From CBDULX01 sp965368175 (lineage in GTDB: Bacteria; Pseudomonadota; Gammaproteobacteria; SZUA-229): a DNA stretch of 14,983 nucleotides. The stretch is from assembly GCA_965368175.1 (NCBI GenBank), contig CBDULX010000058.1:1-14983 (forward strand), read 5' to 3'. Both the position numbers and the translations under genes were made by a program. Shown in pieces: positions 7,201 through 14,983 of this stretch (positions are counted from its first letter, which is position 1; each line of letters opens with the position of its first letter). A model generated the notes under the pieces. It did no database searches and was not told where the DNA came from. It saw nothing but the letters and a program-made list of their open reading frames with translations.

Positions 7201-7289
7201 AGCAGTCGATATTGATCAATTCCAGTTAATTTCTAAGTTTTTTCTGCAAAAAACTTCTATGTTATTGATATTTTTAATTATTTAATATT

Positions 7290-7305
7290 TGGCCTGACAC
7301 TTGCA
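7290..7305 (+). promoter_or_regulatory. Sigma-54 (RpoN) promoter of sqr
   Basis: TGGCCTG-ACAC-TTGCA at 7290-7305 matches the sigma-54 consensus TGGCACG-N4-TTGCW, with the invariant GG and GC at the exact spacing. The -12 C is 7304, so transcription would begin near 7316, about 30 bases before the sqr ATG. An A/T inverted repeat (7235-7256) lies just upstream. Confidence 0.72.
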
Positions 7306-7347
7306 ATTATTACATCTGAGTATCAACTAAATGATGAGGAATCTTAG

Positions 7348-8619
7348 ATGGCCCATATTGTGATTGTCGGAGCAGGTGTTGGTGGTCTACCCTGTGCCTA
7401 TGAAATGAAAGAAGCGGTCGGCCGCAAACACGAAATTACCATAATCAATGAAAGCGATTGCTTCCACTTCACACCATCTAATCCCTGGGTAGCCGTGGGC
7501 TGGCGTGATGCAAAAAGTATCTCTGTGCCCCTGCATAAGGTCCTGAAAAAGAAAAAGATCGATTTTATTCATGGCCGGGTAGAAGATATAGATGCCAGCA
7601 ATAATCGCCTGACCCTGGCCAGTGGTGAAGTGGTCGGCTACGATTACCTGGTAATCACGACCGGTCCTCGCCTGGCCTTCGAAGAAGTACCGGGGTCTGG
7701 CCCAGATGCCTATACCAATTCCATCTGTACTACGGCTCATGCCACCAGTGCCCTGGAAAATTTCAATCAGTTGCTTGAAAAACCCGGTCCTGTCATTATT
7801 GGTGCTATGCCTTTTGCCAGCTGTTTTGGTCCGGCATATGAATTTGCATTTATCCTGGACACTGCGTTACGCAGAAAACGTATTCGAAACAAGGTTCCCA
7901 TGACATTCGTCACATCAGAACCCTATATTGGTCACCTTGGACTGGGTGGAGTGGGTGATTCAAAAGGCATGCTGGAAAGTGACCTTCGTTCTGCCCATAT
8001 CAAGTTTATTACCAATGCTAAAACCACCAAAGTTGAAGATGGCACTATGTATGTCGATGAACTGGATAATAATGGTGAAGTAGTCAAACAGCATGAATTA
8101 CCCTTTGTATACTCAATGATGCTCCCCGCATTTAAAGGTGTCGATGCCGTGGCAAAAGTGGAAGGCCTGTGTAATCCCCGCGGTTTTGTCATGATCGATG
8201 AGTATCAGCGTAATCCTACCTATAAAAACATATACTCAGCCGGTGTCTGTGTAGCCATACCACCTGTAGAAGCGACACCGGTGCCAACAGGCGCACCGAA
8301 AACCGGTTATATGATTGAGACCATGGCTACCGCCATAGTGCATAACATTGTGCATGAACTCAAAGGAGAAGAACCAGAGAAATGTGGCACCTGGAATGCC
8401 GTCTGTCTGGCTGATATGGGTGATACCGGTGCGGCATTTGTTGCCCTGCCGCAAATACCCCCTAGAAATGTTACCTGGTTCAAAAAGGGCAAATGGGTAC
8501 ACCAGGCTAAAATTGGTTTTGAAAAGTACTTCTTACGCAAAATGAAAAAAGGCAGTACAGACCCAATTTTTGAACGATTTATATTAAAAGCCCTGGGTAT
8601 TACCAAGCTGGAAAACTAG
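7348..8619 (+). CDS. sqr: Sulfide:quinone oxidoreductase (FAD-dependent, membrane-associated)
   Basis: Oxidises sulfide to sulfane sulfur/polysulfide and passes electrons to membrane quinone. It has 423 residues with an N-terminal Rossmann dinucleotide motif GAGVGG (8-13) and the FTPSNPWVAVGWR segment. The second FAD-contact region is TTGPRLAFEEVPG. The three cysteines expected of catalytic SQRs are present: Cys127 (SICTTAH), Cys159 (ASCFGPAYE) and Cys353 (WNAVCLADMGDTG). They correspond closely to Cys128, Cys160 and Cys356 of the Acidithiobacillus ferrooxidans enzyme, as I recall it; His131 and His196 also match. The C-terminal positively charged helices (FEKYFLRKMKKG) fit monotopic membrane binding. 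GAGGA lies 6-8 bases before the ATG. It has its own sigma-54 promoter and is monocistronic; its TAG stop touches the left end of a degenerate foldback repeat. Confidence 0.92.
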   Translation: MAHIVIVGAGVGGLPCAYEMKEAVGRKHEITIINESDCFHFTPSNPWVAVGWRDAKSISVPLHKVLKKKKIDFIHGRVEDIDASNNRLTLASGEVVGYDYLVITTGPRLAFEEVPGSGPDAYTNSICTTAHATSALENFNQLLEKPGPVIIGAMPFASCFGPAYEFAFILDTALRRKRIRNKVPMTFVTSEPYIGHLGLGGVGDSKGMLESDLRSAHIKFITNAKTTKVEDGTMYVDELDNNGEVVKQHELPFVYSMMLPAFKGVDAVAKVEGLCNPRGFVMIDEYQRNPTYKNIYSAGVCVAIPPVEATPVPTGAPKTGYMIETMATAIVHNIVHELKGEEPEKCGTWNAVCLADMGDTGAAFVALPQIPPRNVTWFKKGKWVHQAKIGFEKYFLRKMKKGSTDPIFERFILKALGITKLEN

Positions 8620-8774
8620 GGGCACTCTGATTACATCTGGGTGTAGCAGGCTGCGATGAGTGTTTAGTTTAACCACGAAGTGAAGCGGAATAGTTATTCT
8701 ATTACAACGATCTTTGTGAGAAATATAGACGCTTTTAGCACGCATAAAACAATCACGACTTGATCAGGTGTTCC
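8619..8774. repeat. Degenerate foldback element, apparent relative of the MITE at 14694-14853
   Basis: The left end GGGGCACTCTGATTA matches the intact element's GGAGCCTCTGATCA with one inserted base. The right end CAATCACGACTTGATCAG (8750-8767) matches CAATCATAGACTTGATCAG there with one gap and one change. Length (about 156 versus 160 bases) also agrees. The interior differs, including an AATAG-TTATT-CTATT palindrome at about 8690. No target duplication is clear. It begins at the last base of the sqr stop codon. Confidence 0.5.
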
Positions 8775-8811
8775 CTGATAATTCCAGAACATTAAACCAC
8801 TGTAAACTTGT

Positions 8812-8835
8812 CGGCAAAGGACTGCCGTCTTTTTT
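8812..8835 (+). terminator. Rho-independent terminator after sqr
   Basis: A 5-base-pair GC stem (CGGCA at 8812-8816 with TGCCG at 8823-8827) is followed by TCTTTTTT. It would end the sqr transcript about 210 bases after the stop, leaving the degenerate repeat in its 3' untranslated region. There is no T-run in the minus direction. Confidence 0.6.
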
Positions 8836-8872
8836 AGAGACACTAAATATTTGCATTGAGCTCATGCACTAC

Positions 8873-9940
8873 CTATTTCAGACCCAGTGGATTATTCGGG
8901 TCTATGCCTTCCATAAATGGAATTCTTCGGTCTGTATTCGTCACCTGATAAATTAATCCCATCCAGTTACCAACTACTTCACCAGCAGTATCTCGCCAGG
9001 TATTATCCAGCCGATAGTCAATCAGATCTTCAGGGAACTGTTCCATATTTTTCACACCTGAATTATTATTTAATGAGCGCCACCGAAATTCATTCAAAAT
9101 TGCTTTTTCATATATCCCTAAATAATTTTCTGGAAATGGAGGATAGTCATTCCTCTCAGAACTTAAAAACAATCCTACTTCGCGTTTATATTCTTTGAGC
9201 AGGGAAATCGTGTCATATTCCGGATGACCCTGAAAAAATATTGTTCTCAGTCCATCTGCACTGGTTGCCAGATGAACATAACCGGCATTACTTTGAGCCA
9301 GCACATTTAAACCGGCAGCATCAAACTGCTCTCGACTTACTGCATTCCACCGGGAATGAGGAACGTCAAAACGGGTATTGATATCCGTCACCAGAGGATG
9401 AAGTTTATCCACGACATTATGACTATAAACTCCCCATATTTTATCCTTCTGTAGCAGTCGTTTCTGTCCATAACGAAACTCCAGTACTGCATGGGTAGCC
9501 AGGCAGGAGCAAAGCGTAGACGTCACATTTTCATGTGCCCAGTCAAAAACATCTATCAATGGTTGCCAGAAAGACTGCTGTGATAACTCCGGCCCGATGA
9601 CATTTGCACCAGTGACGATCAGTGCATCCAGACCCTGCTCACGAATGGTATCGAAGGTTTCATAATATTGATCTATATAATCCTGTGCCTTCCTGGAACG
9701 CGGTAACTCATTCAAGGTAAAAGGATGTACATAAAACTGTGCAATAGGGTTGCTCTCACCCACCAGGCGAAAAAACTGTCTCTCAGTAGCTTCCAGCGCA
9801 GCATCCGGCATCATATTCAACAGGCCAATGTGTAACTCACGAATATCCTGATGCTCGGCAACATCAGGCTCGAGCACACGAATACCTTCGCCACGTAGCC
9901 GCTTGAAGGAAGGCAATTGATTATGTGCAACTAGAGGCAT
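8873..9940 (-). CDS. metA: Homoserine O-succinyltransferase (MetA family)
   Basis: First committed step of methionine synthesis from homoserine, using an acyl-CoA donor. It has 355 residues. The amidotransferase-like fold shows IGLLNMMPDAALEATERQFFRL, the IVTGANVIGPEL turn, nucleophile Cys146 (STLCSCLATHA) and His239/Glu241 in GHPEYD. These are each four residues beyond Escherichia coli Cys142, His235 and Glu237. It is about 45 residues longer than the E. coli enzyme, mostly at the C terminus (after WRSLNNNSG). The substrate pocket segment TGANVIG differs from E. coli TGAPLG, so whether the donor is succinyl- or acetyl-CoA is open. The upstream ATPase gene ends at the base before this ATG; GGAG within that gene's end supplies the ribosome binding site, so translation is probably coupled. 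Confidence 0.85.
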   Translation of the reverse strand: MPLVAHNQLPSFKRLRGEGIRVLEPDVAEHQDIRELHIGLLNMMPDAALEATERQFFRLVGESNPIAQFYVHPFTLNELPRSRKAQDYIDQYYETFDTIREQGLDALIVTGANVIGPELSQQSFWQPLIDVFDWAHENVTSTLCSCLATHAVLEFRYGQKRLLQKDKIWGVYSHNVVDKLHPLVTDINTRFDVPHSRWNAVSREQFDAAGLNVLAQSNAGYVHLATSADGLRTIFFQGHPEYDTISLLKEYKREVGLFLSSERNDYPPFPENYLGIYEKAILNEFRWRSLNNNSGVKNMEQFPEDLIDYRLDNTWRDTAGEVVGNWMGLIYQVTNTDRRIPFMEGIDPNNPLGLK

Positions 9941-10789
9941 CTAGTTCTCCCGAACGATTGCAGTTTCCAGCAATTGTAAAAAATCTTTTTCATCCCTGAC
10001 CTGTGAAACTTCCTGTGAAGTCACCGTGTAACCGTGGGGTTCGGCGATGGCTTCATAACGTGGTATCCGGGAATGGAACAGACGTGGGAACACCCAGCGA
10101 GTAAATTCATCCGGATCCATTTCAGCAGCATATTTTAAGTTATTTTGCTGTAAGTAAACTGCTAATTGTTCCTGTAAAAATTCAGCACGATAATACAGAG
10201 GTTTGGGTGCACTCTGGGCACGAGCAATCAGCTTTTGCTCCTCTTCTTTATCGGTAACCTGAATATAGAGAATTAGAGTATGTTTGATCAGGGTATCGAT
10301 AACGGAAGGCTCATCCAGCTCACACAAGCTACCACCTACATCATTCACAAAATGCTGATAACCATATATTTCCCTGGCTTTATGTATAAATGCAGGCACA
10401 TCATGCATGGTTGCAATTTCAGCTTCCCGATATAATGCCTGTCGTTCTATAAAATCTTCCAGCTCCACACCTCCCAGCTCAGGGTTACCCAGTTTACCCA
10501 CAAAGCTAAGCACTGGCCCCAGATCATTGACCTTGATATTATTGCGAATGTAAATCCAGTCGCGCCTTAACAGCTCTTTTAGAAAAGGTACCTGCATGGC
10601 CTGCTGCTTGATCATATCCAGGATGTGTTCATCAAGATAGCGTCTACCAATCCGATAATCACCAGAAAAATGAAACCAGTTAGAATCCCTGAGCATGGCA
10701 GACAAGTAGGTTTTGCCTACACCAGACATACCAAGCAAGGTTACATTTTTATTCTTCCAGGCCCGGAATTCATCAATACTAAATTTCAC
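9941..10789 (-). CDS. P-loop ATPase/kinase-like protein of unknown function, paired with metA
   Basis: Cytoplasmic protein of about 282 residues with a clear Walker A motif near its N terminus (GMSGVGKTYLS). I do not recognise a characterised family. Other visible segments are HFSGDYRIGRRYLDEHI, the YQHFVNDVGGSLCELDE stretch, where Asp may serve Mg2+ binding or Walker B, and LILYIQVTDKEEEQKLIARA. No membrane segment or signal peptide. I chose the GTG at 10789 because GAGG lies 8 bases upstream; a GTG at 10798 extends it by three residues but overlaps that ribosome binding site. It is followed with zero gap by metA, so the two are surely co-transcribed. The pairing suggests a role tied to methionine or homoserine supply, but that is inference. 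Confidence 0.72.
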   Translation of the reverse strand: MKFSIDEFRAWKNKNVTLLGMSGVGKTYLSAMLRDSNWFHFSGDYRIGRRYLDEHILDMIKQQAMQVPFLKELLRRDWIYIRNNIKVNDLGPVLSFVGKLGNPELGGVELEDFIERQALYREAEIATMHDVPAFIHKAREIYGYQHFVNDVGGSLCELDEPSVIDTLIKHTLILYIQVTDKEEEQKLIARAQSAPKPLYYRAEFLQEQLAVYLQQNNLKYAAEMDPDEFTRWVFPRLFHSRIPRYEAIAEPHGYTVTSQEVSQVRDEKDFLQLLETAIVREN

Positions 10790-10923
10790 AAAATACACCT
10801 CGATAATGCCGCTGAATGCAGTGATTATGCAGGATTCAAACGAATTGGGAAAGCCATCTGGAGTAAAAGATAAAAATCGTTATGCAGGGAAAATCAACGA
10901 ATATCTGTTATTAAATCAGCCAC

Positions 10924-13900
10924 TTAATTCAAACAATGGCTTATTGCATCCAGTAACTCTTTTGTAGTAAACGGTTTTTTTAAGTGCATATTAATTCCTG
11001 CTGCCTGTGTGGTGGCCTGGTTAATATACTGGCTATATCCTGTACATAAAATAACAGGCATATCAGAACGTATAGCCAGTATAGCTTCAGCAAGATCAAG
11101 TCCAGACAGTTCAGGCATAGTCTGATCAGTAATTACAAGCTCAAAATCTAAGGCATGAGCACTGAACTCATTCAGTGCCTCAAGAGGATTTGAAAAACTC
11201 TTTACTTTGTAACCTCTGGCTTCCAGAAGCTCTTTAAGAAAACTATTTATAGCCTGTTCATCATCGACAACCAGAATTTGTTGACCATGCCCATTGCTAG
11301 TATCGGCTTTATCAATATCCTTTTCTGCTACTAGTATCTGATCTTTTGTCTTTGGGAACAGTAAGCTGAACGCCGTACCCTGGTCCTGCCTGCTATCGAC
11401 AATAATATGTCCATTATGTTCATGCATAATACCATGCACCATAGCAAGCCCCATCCCCGTACCTTTTCCAACATCCTTGGTAGTGAAAAATGGTTCAAAC
11501 ACATGACTGATACTGTCACTGGATATACCCGGGCCTGTATCCGTAATCCCTAGCTCTATAAAATCGCCTTCGATTGGCATATGACAGGAAGCACAGACGG
11601 TTTGTTTAAATTTATGCTCCAGAGACAGTGTGATCTTACCCTGACCATGCATTGCATCTCTGGCATTAACGCAGAGGTTCATAATCATCTGGTGTATTTT
11701 TACCGGATCAGCTTCGATCTTCTCAACCTGACCATCAATGTAATAAGAAATATCGATAGCACTGGTTAGCATAGGCATGAGCATTTTGATTGATTCTAAC
11801 ATTAATACTTCCAGATCAATAATCTGCTTTTCGACTACTCCTTCTCTGCGACTGAATGCCATCATTTGTGTAACAAGATCTCTGGCACGTTCCCCGGAAT
11901 GAAACACTGTTTCAAGATAATCTGTTAATTTATCTTCACCCTGTCGTTTAGTAACATCCAGTGCCAGTGAGGTGTAGCCCATAATACTGGTTAGAATATT
12001 ATTAAAGTCATGAGCCACACCACCAGTCAATTGCCCAATAGCCTCCATTTTTTGTGCCTGGACAAGCTGGAGCTGAAGTTCTCTCTGCATTTTTTCTATT
12101 TCTTTCTGTTCTGTAATATCATTCTGTATAAATAAATAATGAGTAATTTTTCCTGTTTCATCGGTTATCGGGGAAACGATGACCCAATCCCAGTAATAAT
12201 CACCATTTTTTTTCTTATTAAATATTTCACCAGTCCATCGTGCACCATTGACCACGGTTTTCCATATTTCATCATAAACTGCATCATCAGTTTTATCTGA
12301 TTTAATTCTCGAATGCGGAAGTCCTATGACTTCTTCCGGCTCATAGCCAGTAATCCTGCTGAAAGAGGAATTTATATATTCAACATTACCTTCAACATCG
12401 GTTATTACAATCACATTAGGGCTTTGTTCAACAACTAGTGATAATTTTCTAACGATTTTTGTCGCATATAAGCGATCAAGCTCAGCAGATGCCCTAACTG
12501 AAAATATTTTAAGAACTTCAGCCATATAATCCACATTCACCATAGGCTTATCATCAAGCATGGCAATTAAGCCAATAATGTCGCCTCGGGCATCATACAA
12601 TGGTGTACCGATATAACTGACAGCTTTCATCTCATCCAGTAACTGGTTGTCTGGAAACAGATTCTGGATATCGTCTAGATAAATACATGTTTTGCTATTA
12701 ATAACATTAATACAGGGAGTACCAGATAATGAATAGGAAATGTTTTCCTTTACTTCTCCTTCTACACAAAAAACTATCGATGTGATCGATGATTTTGTCC
12801 GCTCATCCAGCAGTCCTATTAATGTATATCGAGACGAAAAAATACCGAATAAATTAGTCACTAACTGTATAAAAAAGGCATCCCCGGTAAGATCGGATAC
12901 TCCCTCAGCAATTTCCCTGACAGCACCCTCTGTTTGCTTAAGCTCAGTTATATCAATCTGGGTACCCCATATTCTTATCAGGCAATCATCATTTATTTCT
13001 CCGCTTACAGAATTATGAAACCACTTATGTGTTCCATCATTCAATACTTCTTCACCATCGTAATTTAATAAACGATAATCAGATTTTATGAAATCTGTAA
13101 GTAAATTAATTGCGACTTCATTATTATTCTGCCACAATTGACTCAGACGAAGGCCATTAATATCATTACTACTTCCATAGCTATAAGCATTTGCCCAACG
13201 ATCATTGCATTCAGCTACGATTGAATAGTCCAGAATCCAGTCTATTTGCTCTTTCAGCGGGAGTGAAACCGGCATAGGCTTTTCCAGCTCAAACCTGAAT
13301 ATACCTTGCGTACTGTTGGTTATAAATGCCCTGTACCTTTCATCACTTTGTATCAATGACTGATTTATATTAATTACTTCTCTTTCTAAATACCCACTCT
13401 GATCTGCAATCGCCAGTGAATGGAACATAATCAGCATAAAAATGCCAAATTTGAGCACATCATCATCCATTCCAGCTAAAGGAAACCATGAAAATCCCGA
13501 CAATTGATTCAATATGATTGAAATCAAAAATATCGATGCCCCTATTGTGAAGAAGTTACAGGTACGCCGGCTCATATTCGGAGAATACAACACCCTGACG
13601 AGGGCAAACAAAATTACTGACAACACATAAAAAACAACCCAATGACCTATTTCAGGTGAATTACTGAACAACAGAAATGACAATATAATTAACCCGGACA
13701 TCAATATCACAAGATGTATTTTTTCCAGATGCCAATTATTTTTTGATACTATGACAAATGATCTGGCATATTGATGAAACAACATAGAAGAGACAACAAT
13801 AACCATCGACAGCACATATAATGCTTCTCGACGGAGATCTTCTCCCAGCCCTATGTCAAATAAATTCATTGTCAATGCTCCATAACAATAAACTACAGAC

Positions 13901-14613
13901 ACCAGACTAATTACGAACAATAACATCCAGCGATTATGCTGGCGTCTGATCATGTAATATAAATATGCGTGATAACCCAGAAAAACCAGTAATATCCCAA
14001 GCAATACACCCCACCACAACATTCCTGTATTAATTTTAGAAAACATTCCCGATCGCGTCCTTAGATCTACATCAAACTTTTCTGCAGACATATTCAACAA
14101 CCTGAAAACAAATACCTGTTCCAGTCCAGGTGACAGGCTAAATTCGTAAACAATACTTTTGCTTACCACCTGGCCATTTGCATATGGTTGAATTTCCAAC
14201 GCTTTTATATATGTACTATGACTTTTTCCCAACAACTGAAAAACATCAACTTGTTGTCCATCACCTAGTTTGTGTTCCAGATACCAGTTTGTAATTTCCT
14301 TATTCGTATTATTTAAACGTAGTTTTAGCCAGAGTGGTTTTTTATCTGATACTACAGCACTATCCTTATGATATCTGTCCAGAATATTTTGTGATATAGC
14401 GAAGCCTGACAACTGATTTATGATTTGCGGATCATTTATGGGTTCAAAATACGGTGCAAGTTGATATTCATTAACGGCTGGATTCAGTGATAAAATAGAT
14501 CTGGCTGAAGATACAGCAGAAAAGACAAGGAACAGGGTGATTAAAAATAATCTTAAGATCATTTTTTGTGAGACGGTACGGACATCTACTTTAATTTGGT
14601 GAAATTGATACAT
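10924..14613 (-). CDS. Hybrid sensor histidine kinase with 7TMR-DISM, PAS, GAF, PAS, HisKA, HATPase and receiver domains
   Basis: Large membrane sensor of 1229 residues. A signal peptide-like helix (about 19-37) leads to a periplasmic DISMED2-like domain (about 45-190), then seven helices (about 197-403, 7TMR-DISM). Cytoplasmic order: PAS (420-556), GAF (574-714), PAS (725-838, VITDVEGNVEYINSSF), HisKA with His868 (GGVAHDFNNIL), HATPase (about 960-1085; NLCVNARDA, DTGPGIS, GKGTGMGLA) and a receiver with Asp1163 (LVITDQTMPELSG) and Lys1208-region KKPF. The ATPase domain carries a CASCH insertion (1007-1011). Met18 is an alternative start giving a cleaner signal peptide; neither start has a good ribosome binding site. 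No partner regulator lies in view, so the phosphorelay output is unknown. It is 135 bases from the ATPase gene. Confidence 0.88.
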   Translation of the reverse strand: MYQFHQIKVDVRTVSQKMILRLFLITLFLVFSAVSSARSILSLNPAVNEYQLAPYFEPINDPQIINQLSGFAISQNILDRYHKDSAVVSDKKPLWLKLRLNNTNKEITNWYLEHKLGDGQQVDVFQLLGKSHSTYIKALEIQPYANGQVVSKSIVYEFSLSPGLEQVFVFRLLNMSAEKFDVDLRTRSGMFSKINTGMLWWGVLLGILLVFLGYHAYLYYMIRRQHNRWMLLFVISLVSVVYCYGALTMNLFDIGLGEDLRREALYVLSMVIVVSSMLFHQYARSFVIVSKNNWHLEKIHLVILMSGLIILSFLLFSNSPEIGHWVVFYVLSVILFALVRVLYSPNMSRRTCNFFTIGASIFLISIILNQLSGFSWFPLAGMDDDVLKFGIFMLIMFHSLAIADQSGYLEREVININQSLIQSDERYRAFITNSTQGIFRFELEKPMPVSLPLKEQIDWILDYSIVAECNDRWANAYSYGSSNDINGLRLSQLWQNNNEVAINLLTDFIKSDYRLLNYDGEEVLNDGTHKWFHNSVSGEINDDCLIRIWGTQIDITELKQTEGAVREIAEGVSDLTGDAFFIQLVTNLFGIFSSRYTLIGLLDERTKSSITSIVFCVEGEVKENISYSLSGTPCINVINSKTCIYLDDIQNLFPDNQLLDEMKAVSYIGTPLYDARGDIIGLIAMLDDKPMVNVDYMAEVLKIFSVRASAELDRLYATKIVRKLSLVVEQSPNVIVITDVEGNVEYINSSFSRITGYEPEEVIGLPHSRIKSDKTDDAVYDEIWKTVVNGARWTGEIFNKKKNGDYYWDWVIVSPITDETGKITHYLFIQNDITEQKEIEKMQRELQLQLVQAQKMEAIGQLTGGVAHDFNNILTSIMGYTSLALDVTKRQGEDKLTDYLETVFHSGERARDLVTQMMAFSRREGVVEKQIIDLEVLMLESIKMLMPMLTSAIDISYYIDGQVEKIEADPVKIHQMIMNLCVNARDAMHGQGKITLSLEHKFKQTVCASCHMPIEGDFIELGITDTGPGISSDSISHVFEPFFTTKDVGKGTGMGLAMVHGIMHEHNGHIIVDSRQDQGTAFSLLFPKTKDQILVAEKDIDKADTSNGHGQQILVVDDEQAINSFLKELLEARGYKVKSFSNPLEALNEFSAHALDFELVITDQTMPELSGLDLAEAILAIRSDMPVILCTGYSQYINQATTQAAGINMHLKKPFTTKELLDAISHCLN

Positions 14614-14693
14614 TTCAAATCTGCTGGATATGAAACTAACTTACATCCAAAAACAGCCCTCTCTTAATGTCTAAAAGAAATATCTTACATAAG

Positions 14694-14853
14694 GAGCCTC
14701 TGATCAAGTATATGATGCTTCGGGCGAGGCCTGAAGCACACATTTGCCGCGTTGCAAACCTTGCTAAGGACTAAGGCCATTAACTGCGCTTTGCGTCTTG
14801 CAACTGCACGCTTCAGGTCACGCAGAAGCAATCATAGACTTGATCAGAGACTC
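14694..14853. mobile_element. MITE-like foldback element with terminal inverted repeats and target duplication
   Basis: The ends GAGCCTCTGATCAAGT (14694-14709) and ACTTGATCAGAGACTC (14838-14853) are inverted repeats with one mismatch, and the match continues inward: ATGAT-GCTT, CCTGAAGC/GCTTCAGG and TTGCAA. Most of the 160 bases can therefore fold into one long hairpin. CATAAG flanks both ends (14688-14693 and 14854-14859), read as a 6-base target duplication; equally, the element may be GGAG...CTCC with a 4-base ATAA duplication. No transposase is encoded, so movement would need a related IS elsewhere. Confidence 0.7.
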
Positions 14854-14882
14854 CATAAGTAAAAAAGATTGAAATCAAGCAC

Positions 14883-14960
14883 TTAAATAATTATCGAATT
14901 GAATATATTTAAATAATTATATTTTGTATCTAGCATACTAAAACCGAGCATAGCATACTG
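14883..14960. repeat. AT-rich region with two pairs of short direct repeats
   Basis: TTAAATAATTAT occurs at 14883-14894 and 14909-14920, and TAGCATACT at 14931-14939 and 14951-14959. The paired words 20-26 bases apart could be operator sites for a gene beyond the right edge. No gene is visible between 14614 and the window end apart from the foldback element. Confidence 0.35.
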
Positions 14961-14983
14961 TTATTAAATTAATTATGATAGAT

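Noticed and set aside
8768..9198. Small plus-strand open frames around the metA 3' end
   Set aside because: They lie across the sqr terminator and inside metA, with no ribosome binding site or recognisable product.
10625..10967. Plus-strand open frames of 82-84 residues opposite the ATPase start
   Set aside because: They are shadows of the ATPase gene and its upstream region, with unrelated composition in two overlapping frames.
11581..11598. CASCH as a c-type haem binding motif
   Set aside because: The ATPase domain is cytoplasmic, where haem c attachment does not occur, and the motif is single; a metal or redox role fits better.

Overview
The window looks like chromosomal DNA from a sulfur-oxidising gammaproteobacterium. 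The evidence is the tail of an oxidative dsr (reverse dissimilatory sulfite reductase) locus in the order dsrP-dsrN-dsrR, together with a sulfide:quinone oxidoreductase gene and a short homoserine-succinyltransferase/ATPase pair. DsrR in particular is associated with sulfur oxidisers rather than sulfate reducers. I cannot name the species from sequence alone.

Left block, plus strand (1-5733): the 3' part of dsrP (NrfD-like membrane subunit of DsrMKJOP), then a strong stem-loop terminator and about 250 bases with no convincing gene. A compact run follows: dsrN (CbiA-type siroheme amidase), dsrR (A-type carrier fold with no cysteines), a NarX-type sensor kinase with a GAF domain, a NarL/FixJ-type response regulator and a single-domain rhodanese. 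The last three genes are linked by ATGA overlaps. In Allochromatium vinosum the gene after dsrR is dsrS. Here that place is taken by a two-component system plus rhodanese, the most interesting gene arrangement in the window.

Middle block (5734-8872): a CACAGAG-type inverted repeat separates the rhodanese gene from a convergent, free-standing S24/LexA-type domain protein whose expected catalytic lysine is arginine. It is divergent from a SlyD-like FKBP prolyl isomerase. A 486-base gap follows with five GTCATG words, an A/T inverted repeat and a well-spaced sigma-54 promoter (TGGC/TTGCA) directly ahead of sqr. The sqr gene is followed by a degenerate foldback element and a terminator.

Right block, minus strand (8873-14613): metA and an uncharacterised P-loop ATPase in a zero-gap pair, then a 1229-residue hybrid sensor kinase with 7TMR-DISM input, PAS, GAF, PAS, HisKA, HATPase and receiver domains. 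Upstream of it lies a 160-base MITE-like foldback element with terminal inverted repeats and a 6-base target duplication. The degenerate element after sqr appears to be a relative of it.

Working together: SQR would oxidise sulfide to sulfane sulfur under sigma-54 control. The Dsr proteins would oxidise stored sulfur to sulfite. DsrN would supply amidated siroheme for DsrAB. The two-component system and rhodanese may sense or relay the sulfur state; that last step is inference.
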